Of a DNA stretch of 64,000 nt, positions 55,201-64,000 are shown one piece after another; within the stretch, counting starts at the first letter, position 1, and the number at the start of each line of letters is the position of its first letter. Made by a program: the position numbers and the translations under genes. Origin of the DNA: Schistocephalus solidus. Taxonomy: Eukaryota > Platyhelminthes > Cestoda > Diphyllobothriidea > Diphyllobothriidae. The stretch lies in contig WEDG01003258.1 of NCBI GenBank assembly GCA_017591395.1, positions 23,311-87,310 on the forward strand. Reading direction: 5' to 3'. The notes under the pieces are model-generated. The model made no database searches. It was not told the origin of the DNA and saw only the letters and a list, made by a program, of their open reading frames with translations.

Positions 55201-58200
55201 TTCATAATCTTAAGTTAGTATATTTCCGTGAACGTAAGCAGCTTGCTTTTAAAATTTAAAATTTATATAAATTAAATGCGCTAGCCTATGTCATGACTTT
55301 CATAAGAAAATCAAAGTAACACATCCTCGGTTCATACTGCGTTTTCCAAAGTTTTAAAGCTGTTGAGAAGCGCTCCTTCTTAAAAATTAAGTAAAGTTTG
55401 CGTTAAAAAAACATTTACAAGAGCAAAACTCAATTAACTTCACTGAAAGCTGATATTTAAGAAAATTAGTTAATTAAAAGCCACTTAAATAAGGATGCCT
55501 AAGGATGCATAATGAATGGGGCACATGAATAGAGGAAAGCAATTAAATATAATAAAAATAAAAATCCTATTTTGTTGAAAGTACAATTTTTTCGATGATT
55601 GTATAAATGATTACCAATAGCATGAAGATCCGGATTTTCTGTGGAAATGAAAACCATTTGGAGGCCACACGATATGAGCATAGGAGTTTTAAAAAGCGTT
55701 AGACTATAAATGCAAGCCCAATCAGGTTGATAACTCTAGAGGTTATCGAAGGGGAACATTTTCGTTTATAAATCATGGTATCCATCTGTCATCGGTGGAT
55801 TTCCTTTTAATAGAAGACATTAAAAATATCAATAAACACATTTTTTGACATTTTCTCTAGTCGATTGCCAGACAGTCTGCTCAAAAAATATTATAGGCAC
55901 TCAACAATGAATTGCCTACAGTTCTTGAAGTTTACCGTCTCCACAACCTGCTCTCTTAAAAAGGTCTTCCAACATTTGACCGCATGAATCGAAGTTGCCG
56001 GCTTATTTAAAACTAGACCGATTCGCATAATTAAATGCAAAAAAAAAAACATATGCATTACTGGATATATTGTGACAGCCCATGATTTGACGGACGAGGT
56101 ATACATCAGTTCAGTGTAAAGAAGCTTGTGAGAGCAACTACCCTATCTAAACCAGCACAGCGCTCTCAATAGCATACTCACCTGAGGAAACTCTATTGCA
56201 GTACTAGATAATGTATCGAATAAAACGTAACTGACTGTTATTATAAATCATTTTTAATGGGTATCTCTTCTTTGCAAATATCATAACATAACACACCATG
56301 AGTCAAAAGCAAAGACAAACGCACTAGTGTTCCAATTAGCCTAAAGTGCTTGCGAACCTTTCGATATATTAATGCTGTATCTGGACTCGTTTTAAAACAA
56401 TCAAATAATCCCGAATACTAGTATCTTCTCAACCATCACCTGTAGTACACAGTTCCATTCATTTATCTGGAGAATAGGATTGGCTATTTAAATTGCAACT
56501 TTCAAAAGCCCATACGATGCGGAGAATTATTATATTTTGTCAAAGCTACAATGTTAAACTTCAGACGCGTATACGGAAATCTATTAAAAGTAAGCAGGTG
56601 CAAATGCTTCTTCTAACTAGGCATGCGTAAATCAAATTAGTGGCGAAAATGTTTGGGACAGAAATTGCATATGCAGCATCTGCCCATCAAATGCATGCCA
56701 TTACATAACTTCTGAAGCGGAAGGCAGTAAATCACCTATTGCATAGCATCTTGCCGTGAAAATTATCAAAGTCTAATCTAAATCTGTAATAAATCCGAAG
56801 GATGTGACAACATACCAGCATTGCTTACCAAAACAAACGTCAAACAGGTATTGGTTAAGGGATTGGGTAAAATTTAACTCTCTATATAGTAACTAGAATC
56901 TGACGTTGGTCCGGAAATCAGCGCCGCAAATAACCGAGATGAAGTATGATCCTCCAACAAGCTTTGGACTCCGATAGATATGGCAACTGAAGGAATATGT
57001 CCATTTCACGAACTGGATTTCGGTTTAAAAGTCTCCTAAAAAATATTTTCAATCAGGGTGTGATAATAAAATCCAATAATGCTAGCTTGGAAAAGTCAGA
57101 ACAGTACAACGAATTTTCAGAGATCTCCTTTTCTTACCACTTGTTCATCGAAACGCGCAATCTCTTTCAACTTATCCAAAGATTTCAACGATACAAAAGG
57201 TTTGAATTCTAATTAATTGGTTGCAAGTTGGAGACAGAAACACTAAGAGATAAACTTTTTACTGGTCTGACTTTCCATGTGCGCAAACAAGCATATCCAC
57301 AAGGTTGGAGGAATTTGCACCTCAGTGGATATTACATGCAACTCCACCAAAATGAAGTATACCTCCAAACAAAGTCTACTGTCTTAATGGCATATTATGT
57401 GTCGTGTTATCAATTCTGTTGTAACTTGCATGCCCAAATGCCATGCTTCCAAACGAAGTCACAAAATCACGTCATTTGATTAGCTCAAGGTCACAATTTA
57501 ACAAAAATCAAAGATTATGTCTCTCCTCCTCTAAAAGGTGGGATGGCACAAAAATATGTCATCGAAAACCAGAAACAGCCACGAAGACTATGAGCTTTAA
57601 TAAAATGTGACTGGCAAAATCATGGATCGAATGAAGATGCGATCGCCAGATTCTAAGCGTGTTAGAAAACCGACAAACTTGGGACTCCCTGCACTTGACT
57701 TTCTTTGTTTCAAGACCAAAGAGCTCTAACTCATTGCTCTAGTCAGCAGAAATAGTATCTTAGAGATTGTATGTCATTTAATAGGTACCGTAGTAGGTTA
57801 CTGCGTAATTTTGCGCGACACTTATCTTCTTCTCGATCCCAAAGAATTTTGCTAATTAAATTCTACAAGTTCGGGGAAGGAATTTCGCAACTAATCGGGC
57901 AAAATTCTCAACATTTCACATGATATGGATCTATTTAAACACCCAAATGTAAATCACGTAGCCGATAAAGTGAGGGAAACGGCAAACGCTGGTTCAGCTG
58001 CAACCCAGACTAGGAATTCTGGCATCACTTTGAGTTAAACTCAGACGAGCCATCAATTTCGAACGTATAACGGAAGTTAGCAGCCTTAAAGATTTTCGTA
58101 TAAAGGCCGTTCAAAGGAAGTTAGCATTTTTGCCTCATTTTGAAAGGAAATTTTTAATTTATGCTGTCCTTTGCTTGATATTTTACTTGCTAAAGAATAT

Positions 58201-60410
58201 AATGGTGATCATACTCTACCACCAAACCGCCTTAACTAAGTATTTTACAGCAGGAACCTTATTCGAGAATTTTTCCCTTTTTGATCGTATTATATCATGA
58301 CACAAGCTCGATGATATTGTTAAAAATAACCTATTAAATGCGCATCCTATGATGCAAAATAAATTTTGCAATGAGCTGAACTTGATGCATTGTCTTATTG
58401 AAAATGACATGGATAACCCAGGTTTGACAGATTTATGAGTGCTGGACGATGTTCACGACCGTTTGGAATTAAGAATTCACATACCTTGGCCCACAAAATC
58501 TCAGATTATAGGGAAAATACATAGAAAAAAAGAAAAAAAAACCAAAATTACGCAGTAAAATGATAAAATTAGCACCTAGACTTAGTAATTTATGCAGTTT
58601 GCTTGCAAAATTACATGTAGCTCTGGAAGCTTTAGCTCAGAAAAGTGACCAATGCCTAAAATTTCCTGCTAAGGGGATACATGTGGAACCGTACTCACAG
58701 CAAAGATACTAACTAAAAGCCCAGAAACGTGTTTCGTTGGTATTCTGCAACTGTGTAACACAGCTGCGAGGGATCTTTCTAATCAATGCATCCCCCCAGA
58801 ATTCCCTGCGCTATTTCTGGTAGATAGTCCAGTTTACAAGTTGCTAGTTTTTTATTTCCTCGGAAATTAATCGCTTTAGCCTAAATATTCATATCAACTT
58901 TAAATTAACGCCAATAAGCCTACAAACGCGCTGAATTATTCCAAGTAAGTGATTTATTTCTTAGGAAATTAAACAGCAACAGTTCTGCATGTTAACGTAA
59001 AATGACCGATGGGTGGGAAAGTCAGGCTGCTATGGCTCCTTCCTTATATGATCTTTATGGCTTTCTCACACGGTGTGACAGAAGCCAGAGAGCTGGCGCG
59101 TGCTTAGGGGTTGCTAAAGCTGCACAAATTGCCTGCAACTTCTAAGCGGTAGATGCATCGCAAGTCTTTACTTTATCGCACACTAGTCACAATTCATGTG
59201 CCACCAAGCTTTAGGACTTCGTCAAAATTGACGCTAAAACTGTAAATCTTACGGAGATTTTTATTCATAAAATTGCTTCGAATCGAACCCACGCGATTAT
59301 ATACGTGTTTTTGTCAAATGCTAATGAGCAGTGCTTCAGATAATAGTTCCGTAGGAAGGAATGTCTTCTGCAGTAAATTAGTTAATCGAAATAGATGAAA
59401 ATCTGCACCATTTTTAAATAACTGACTTCCGATAAAACTGCGTGAAAGCCATCCACCTTTCATTAACGTTCCTTCCTCATTACTATTTTAAATCTGTACC
59501 CTTTCCATTCATCAATTGTTACTGCTTCGTTGTAAAGGGTTTGGGTCGCTTCTTCACTATAAACTTGGGAGTTTATCTGAAGTTTAATTATTGCTATTCT
59601 ATAAGAAAAACTTTATTTTTCCTTCACAAAAGGCAGAAACGCTCACGGTTCCATTTCCAGTCACCAGAAATTACAATTTGCGTGTGCATTTTAAACAACC
59701 ACGGGTCTACGACTGTATGACGGCTTTTCATGTTGAGCTGGTAGCTTCTTACAGCTTTAAACAAGTAGGAATAAAACCGTGCACATTGACTGACATCCAC
59801 TACTGCGTATAACTTGGCTGCCAACATTTTGGGTTAATATTAAAATGAGTTTTAAACTCAGGAGACGAAATCTCTAGCCCCAGAGAAAGGACTATATAAG
59901 CTTGAAATTTCCAATAAGAACCAAAATATCGTTAGCTTACTGTGTCTTTTGGGTGATGCGAACTGTGAACAGAGACGTTTATAACGCACTGATGTGTGCC
60001 CGCTCCATTTCAATGAGCGCCTTATTGATAGGCTTGTAAGAAATTTTTCTTTGTCACAGTCGAAACGCCAATTTTCTCTCCTGTTATTATTAACAAATGT
60101 CGGCTTAAGTTCTTAAGATCACGATTTTTCGGTGAACCGTTGCATAAAAATCAATATAAAACACAAATCCAAGGCCCTGATTTTCTTTGTTTATAGAGCA
60201 ATTATCGCTTTTTTTCAGCAGTGACCTCGTCACCCTTTCGTGGTCAGCATTATATGGTTTCCTCACCCCATGCTTCTCTCACATTCGCTGCGCGTATATC
60301 CAATATACAATTAAAACATGAATTTGATGATTTAATGACTAAAATCCAAACGAAGAACGAAATGTGAAACAAACGAGACTATATTTACGTTTTATCGGAT
60401 CATCAAGCGG
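52263..60410. other. intergenic, AT-rich, nothing firmly recognised
   Basis: No exon with a known domain. The longest frame is 140 codons on the - strand at 54631-55053. It starts with TTG rather than ATG, lies in AT-rich DNA, overlaps a frame on the other strand and has no domain I recognise. I consider it chance, though it is the longest stop-free run in the distal half outside the retroelement. No tRNA, rRNA or satellite was seen. Confidence 0.45.
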
Positions 60411-60413
60411 TGC

Positions 60414-60816
60414 TTAATGAACATCTGTCGAGTCTTGTGCTTTGAGAGCGCGTATGGTCGGGCAGCTGCCGATGTCATAAGGGTTGTCAGGTAACCAGCG
60501 ATTTAGCGGCTTCATCATCTGCCGAAAAAAAAATACAGCGTATGGGGATCGTTTGCCTGCAGAGAGAACTCCTCCGTTTGGCGTAGATATTGATACCATT
60601 TTTAGATAAACAGAACTGGGCAGATGAGAAGACAGTTCTCATTTGGTCAGCAGATAGTGCAGTTGAGTTTCTAACAACCAAGTTGATAAGCCCAAATTTT
60701 AAAAGGTTTCTGTGACGTCGGCAGCATTTCCAGAAACCAGAACTGGTATGCTCCTGGTCGATTAAAGCAATCCGATGTTGAGCTTGCACACAAACTACAG
60801 GGCACTTGTTAGACAT
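60414..60816 (-). pseudogene. unidentified coding-like remnant in two overlapping frames
   Basis: A balanced-composition patch holds a 109-codon frame (60487-60816) and an overlapping 61-codon frame (60414-60599) on the same strand. The second reads PNGGVLSAGKRSPYAVFFF and then PLNRWLPDNPYDIGSCPTIR, which looks protein-like (Pro/Gly turns, mixed hydrophobics). The two frames could be one protein with a frameshift near 60.6 kb, or exons around TTTTTTTTTCGGCAG, which resembles a splice acceptor. I do not recognise the family. Transposon debris is the likeliest explanation given the surroundings. Confidence 0.3.
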
Positions 60817-61890
60817 ACTAAAAAGTGCGAACTGACATCAGAAATAAGTACGTACAAAAAAAGTGAAAATTTTCCAGCAAGGAAACATGCTTCACAGGGA
60901 TATAAATACTTTCAGAATTTAATATACTACCAAACTTGTTTTCTCGCCGTATTGTACCGCTTGGTTTCCACAGAAAGGTCGACTAAGCGTCCATTGTAAA
61001 GAAATTCATTCCTCTCAACTGCCTGCATTTATAACGTAAGGTACTTCTTTTAAGAAGATTATTTGGCCAACGTCTGTTTGCATTCGAAACGTGCAATGCA
61101 ATCTTCTTTTTATGTTTTAATTGTTTCAATTAAATAAACATGATTAATTAGAAAATCTAGCTAGATGCATGGTTTTACGCACTTTTGTGCTGGAAAATAT
61201 GACAATAATCTTACGGGCAGTCAGCATCAGCTAGTCACATAAGTATAAGTAGCGCGGGTTAGAAGTGGGTGTGAAAAATCCACTTCGATATTGGACAAAG
61301 TTGCGGAAAATTGTGTGGAATGCAGGATAATAAGCTATTGGCCATGGGAAGTGCGAGGTCAGCGCGAAGTTCTCCTTTGCTCACAGGATAGACTTCTGTT
61401 ATTTTGCTAGTAGATGCTTTACACTTCTTCTAGACAGCGCGTTCAGAGTTAATAAATCTCACGCCGAACTTGGCTGTGGTCCAGGCGATGTCCGAAATCA
61501 TGCATATGTGCGAAGATGGCATTGCTAAAGGGTTTTTGTATACTGTTCTAAACGGGGATGGACTCCAACGACCGATAACACATGCTCCTAAGGAACACGT
61601 AAATTCAATCCAAAAAAAAGCTGGGTCAGGGAAACTTCTCAACTAATCGGTGTGTTTCATGGAAATGTAACTTTAAGGAACTATTATTTGAGCATTCAAA
61701 ATTGGCAAACGTACACTTTCGATTATCTATCATCAGACCTGAAAAATAATATAAGTGAGAGTAGAGTAGCAAGTCTTCAAACATCCAAAAAACAATAAGT
61801 GTTGAAGAGAGGGCGTTCAGCCGTCTAGTTCTGCCACAAGCTTAAGCGTGGGGGCGAGGAGGTATAGGCAGAGGGGAAAGGAGGCATCTG
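60817..61890. other. subtelomeric intergenic DNA, nothing firmly recognised
   Basis: AT-rich up to about 61.2 kb, then mixed. A 70-codon frame on the - strand at 61430-61642 lies just downstream of the Penelope-like remnant in that element's reading direction, but no domain is evident. It may include the 3' flank of that element. Confidence 0.4.
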
Positions 61891-62800
61891 AGAATAAGCT
61901 TTGTCTCTGTCTCGTCGATGTAACGTGACGTGGCCGGGATGAATACGCATGCTGGGTTCGGCATCGGTCAACGGAGCTTTTGTTCCTCTATGCACACAAT
62001 GTAAAAAGAAGGTTGGGTTGGTCAGCCGTTTTATCACTGCTCTGCCAACGCCATTATCGGCTGCCACATGAACTTAGTCTCTAGCAGGCACTTTATATAT
62101 GACGCATAATGACTGGTTGATGTCTACCCGGTGGCCGCTTTTAACCAACTGGACCAAAATTACGCCAGAGAGAGACTTTTCCATGCTATGGCTTACACAC
62201 AAAGAATGGTGCACTCGCATCGGTTTGGATAGGCGTCTACTTGTTCGACTAAAATAATTTGCCCCCCAGGAGCAGGTACAGGCGTAGATGCACACTGATG
62301 AGGTCTGAAAGGGCAGTCTGTCCTTACCTTCAGGGCGAAGAAGTAGAAAGCTTGGAAGCGCAAGTTCTATCTTAGCGGCTTTAAACGTGCAGGCTATATT
62401 AGCGTTAAGGTGACAACGTAGAATTTCAGTATCTACAACTCCTTTGAAATGGCAGTGTGAGAAATAACTCCTTCTTCTCAGCAGTCTACACGTCCAATTT
62501 TGGAGGTGTTCTTCAATATATTTCCGGATAAACTTTAACGGAAAGCAGTTTTATCGCAGTGTCTTGTATTCGGGCATATTCATTTTCCTCGTTTAGGTCG
62601 CTAAATGTGGCAGCAGACTAAGCTTCGTTTCGGACTAAACGGGACAAATCGGTCGACATTAGTGTACTTCCTGTCCACGCATACTTAAGAAATACACTTT
62701 AACGAACAGTTCCATAAGACAGTCTGAGATACAGGACGTCCAGAAAGGGCGCGAATCCATCCTTTCTCCGTGTGGAGGTGAAGGTTAAAGCTGTGCGATT
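61890..62800 (-). pseudogene. Penelope-like retroelement remnant (RT thumb and GIY-YIG endonuclease)
   Basis: On the - strand, from 62790 downward, one frame reads FAPFLDVLYLRLSYGTVR (stop), then KYAWTG, then YARIQDTAIKLLSVKVYPEI (stop), then TAEKKELFLTLPFQ. PFLDVL, (K)xxWTG and the LPF segment are hallmarks of the C-terminal reverse-transcriptase region of Penelope-like elements. After a frameshift near 62.4 kb the frame continues AAKIELALPS, KDRLPFQTSSVCIYACTC, GANYFSRTSRRL, HLV-like VKSGHRVDINQS and CVIYKVP. This is the GIY-YIG endonuclease with its CxC finger; the usual Gly of YxGRT is Ser here. The YADD polymerase core is missing. At least four stops and a frameshift make it dead. It ends about 500 bases before the telomere-repeat zone. 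Confidence 0.78.
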
Positions 62801-62954
62801 CTGATTCCCTTTATCCATGAGGGTTTCCAAATCATGCTATTCAACTGCTATTGCAAACTTTTCATCTACGCATTGAGCTAGGGCATAAAAACAGTTTATC
62901 ACAACAGTTAAATAGAAAACTTGAGGATCGTAACACGTCCCAATAAAACGTTTT

Positions 62955-63062
62955 GAATTTCTAACCCTTAATCTATGCGCAGACCTGTGGTCCTTGTTTC
63001 TAACAATAGGTTGAACTATACTTTGTCATAGTGTTCAACCCGACAGAGGCTCATTTCTCGTT
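62955..63062. repeat. subtelomeric repeat, copy 1
   Basis: About 108 bases sharing with the next copy the ordered blocks ATTTCTA, ACCTGTGGT, ACAAT/AACAAT, TCA.AGTGTTCA/TCACACTGCTTCA, CACCCGAC/CAACCCGAC and GCCTCATTT/GGCTCATTT. The offset between copies is 173 bases. It is non-coding and lies between the Penelope-like remnant and the telomere. Confidence 0.6.
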
Positions 63063-63127
63063 TTCAAGTTTTAACGGATTTATTTGCTTCTTGCTATATT
63101 CATTGGCTAAATGGTGAATACATTTTT

Positions 63128-63235
63128 GCATTTCTAGCCTTAAGACAAATGCAAATACCTGTGGTTTTTATATTTTACAATTGTTGGTAATATTCAGTTT
63201 CACACTGCTTCACCCGACTTAGCCTCATTTGCCAT
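63128..63235. repeat. subtelomeric repeat, copy 2
   Basis: Second diverged copy, 173 bases after the first, in the same orientation. The spacer between copies is less similar. The telomere-repeat zone begins about 55 bases downstream. Only two copies are seen, so it is either the edge of a decayed subtelomeric satellite or a local duplication. Confidence 0.6.
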
Positions 63236-63291
63236 CCCTATAAATCCACGTAGAAAAAGAAGAATTATAAAGCAGCTACGAACACTGTAAT

Positions 63292-63787
63292 TTGGGTTGG
63301 GGGTTGAGTTGTTGGGGTTAGGGTTGTTGGTTGGTAGGGTTGTTGTTGTTAGTTAGGGTTGGGGTCGTTAGGGTTAGGGTTAGGGTTAGTTGTTAGGGTT
63401 GGGTTAGGGTTGTTGTTGTTAGGGTTGGGTTAGTTAGTTGTTGTTGTTGTTGATTAGGAGTTAGTTAGGAGTTAGGAGTTAGGAGTTAGGGTTAGGAGTT
63501 AGGAGTTAGGGTCCAAATTAGTTAGGGTTAAGTTAGGGTTAGGATTTAGGGTTAGGGAGTTAGGGTGGGAGTTAGTTAGGAGGTTAGGGAGTTAGGGAGT
63601 TAGGGTTAGGAGTTGAGTTAAGGTGCAGGGTTAGGGTTAGGAGTTAGAGGTTAGGGTTAGAAAGGTTAGGGTTAGGGTTAAGGTTAGAGGTTAAGGTTAG
63701 GAGTTAGGGTTAGGGTTAGAGAGTTAGGAGTTAGGGGTTAGAGATTTAGTTAGTTAGTTAGGGTTAGTTAGAGGGTTAGGAGTTAGG
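63292..63787 (+). repeat. degenerate telomere-proximal repeat zone (TTAGGG variants)
   Basis: About 500 bases made of TTAGGG interspersed with variants: TTGGGG, TTGTTG, GTTAGTT, TTAGGAG, TTAAGG and GGGTTGTTG. The first 150 bases are rich in GTTGTTG; later parts are rich in TTAGGAG. This is the usual proximal zone, where telomere repeats are no longer renewed by telomerase and have accumulated mutations and internal duplications. Confidence 0.95.
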
Positions 63788-64000
63788 GGTTAGGGTTAGG
63801 GTTAGGGTTAGGGTTAGGGTTAGGGTTAGGAGTTAGGGTTAGGGTTAGGGTTAGGGTTAGGGTTAGGGTTAGGGTTAGGGTTAGGGTTAGGGTTAGGGTT
63901 AGGGTTAGGGTTAGGGTTAGGGGTTAGGGTTAGGGTTAGGGTTAGGGTTAGGGTTAGGGTTAGGGTTAGGGTTAGGGTTAGGGTTAGGGTTAGGGTTAGG
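63788..64000 (+). repeat. telomere, (TTAGGG)n
   Basis: Near-perfect head-to-tail TTAGGG repeats to the end of the window. They are interrupted only by one TTAGGAG unit near 63828-63834 and one extra G near 63920. The G-rich strand runs 5'-3' toward the end, so this is the right chromosome terminus. TTAGGG is the common metazoan repeat, shared by flatworms, molluscs, annelids and vertebrates. It excludes most arthropods (TTAGG) and most nematodes (TTAGGC). Confidence 0.98.

Noticed and set aside
1..64000. CRISPR arrays, bacterial operons, prophages, rRNA genes
   Set aside because: None seen. The telomere, the GT-AG introns and animal-type retroelements show that this is metazoan nuclear DNA.

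Overview
The window is the right-hand end of a metazoan chromosome. The last ~710 bases are (TTAGGG)n, G-rich on the + strand, so the chromosome end lies at or just beyond base 64000. The sequence is AT-rich, has no prokaryotic gene organisation, and holds one complete spliced gene among decayed transposable elements. Two non-LTR retrotransposon remnants encode an endonuclease and a C-terminal array of C2H2 zinc fingers of a type I associate with flatworms, especially diphyllobothriidean tapeworms (Spirometra/Dibothriocephalus/Schistocephalus group). With the Penelope-like remnant and the divergent gene sequence, a flatworm is the best guess. That identification is inference from memory and was not checked by search.

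The only gene I can fully support is a four-exon neuronal calcium sensor (NCS/visinin-like) gene on the + strand. Its exons are at 8148-8258, 14949-15104, 22357-22473 and 37839-38021. They join, all in phase 0 and at GT-AG sites, into a 188-residue N-myristoylation-type EF-hand protein. EF1 is degenerate as usual for the family, EF2 and EF3 are canonical, and EF4 has His in place of the usual loop Gly. The three introns are about 6.7, 7.3 and 15.4 kb, and transcription runs toward the telomere. A GC-rich stretch covers the probable promoter/5' leader, and an AATAAA lies ~180 bases after the stop.

Layout. 0-7 kb: intergenic, with a zinc-finger retrotransposon tail at 1.6-1.84 kb and a two-copy 136-bp tandem repeat at 7.26-7.53 kb. 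8.1-38 kb: the NCS gene. Its introns hold three inverted-repeat (foldback/MITE-like) elements with telomere-like TTAGGG-rich cores (9.4, 31.3 and 37.2 kb), a tRNA-like SINE (15.86 kb), a dispersed repeat in two full and one partial copy (28.1, 36.15 and 32.8 kb), a zinc-finger retrotransposon tail (30.75-31.92 kb) and a CR1-like reverse-transcriptase C-terminus (32.97-33.61 kb). 38-64 kb: no complete gene recognised. It holds a retrotransposon remnant with endonuclease and zinc fingers but no reverse transcriptase (39.0-40.86 kb), a compact GC-rich island with two perfect heat-shock elements, CCAAT boxes and a TATA-like box but no recognisable downstream gene (44.77-45.11 kb), a weak piggyBac-like ORF (51.94-52.26 kb), a Penelope-like remnant with a GIY-YIG endonuclease (61.9-62.8 kb), a 173-bp-period subtelomeric repeat and then the telomere.

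Nothing here forms a multi-gene system. The most unusual signals are the foldback elements with telomere-like cores, all in the same orientation as the telomere, the orphan heat-shock-type promoter island, and the dispersed repeat that keeps an open reading frame between copies.
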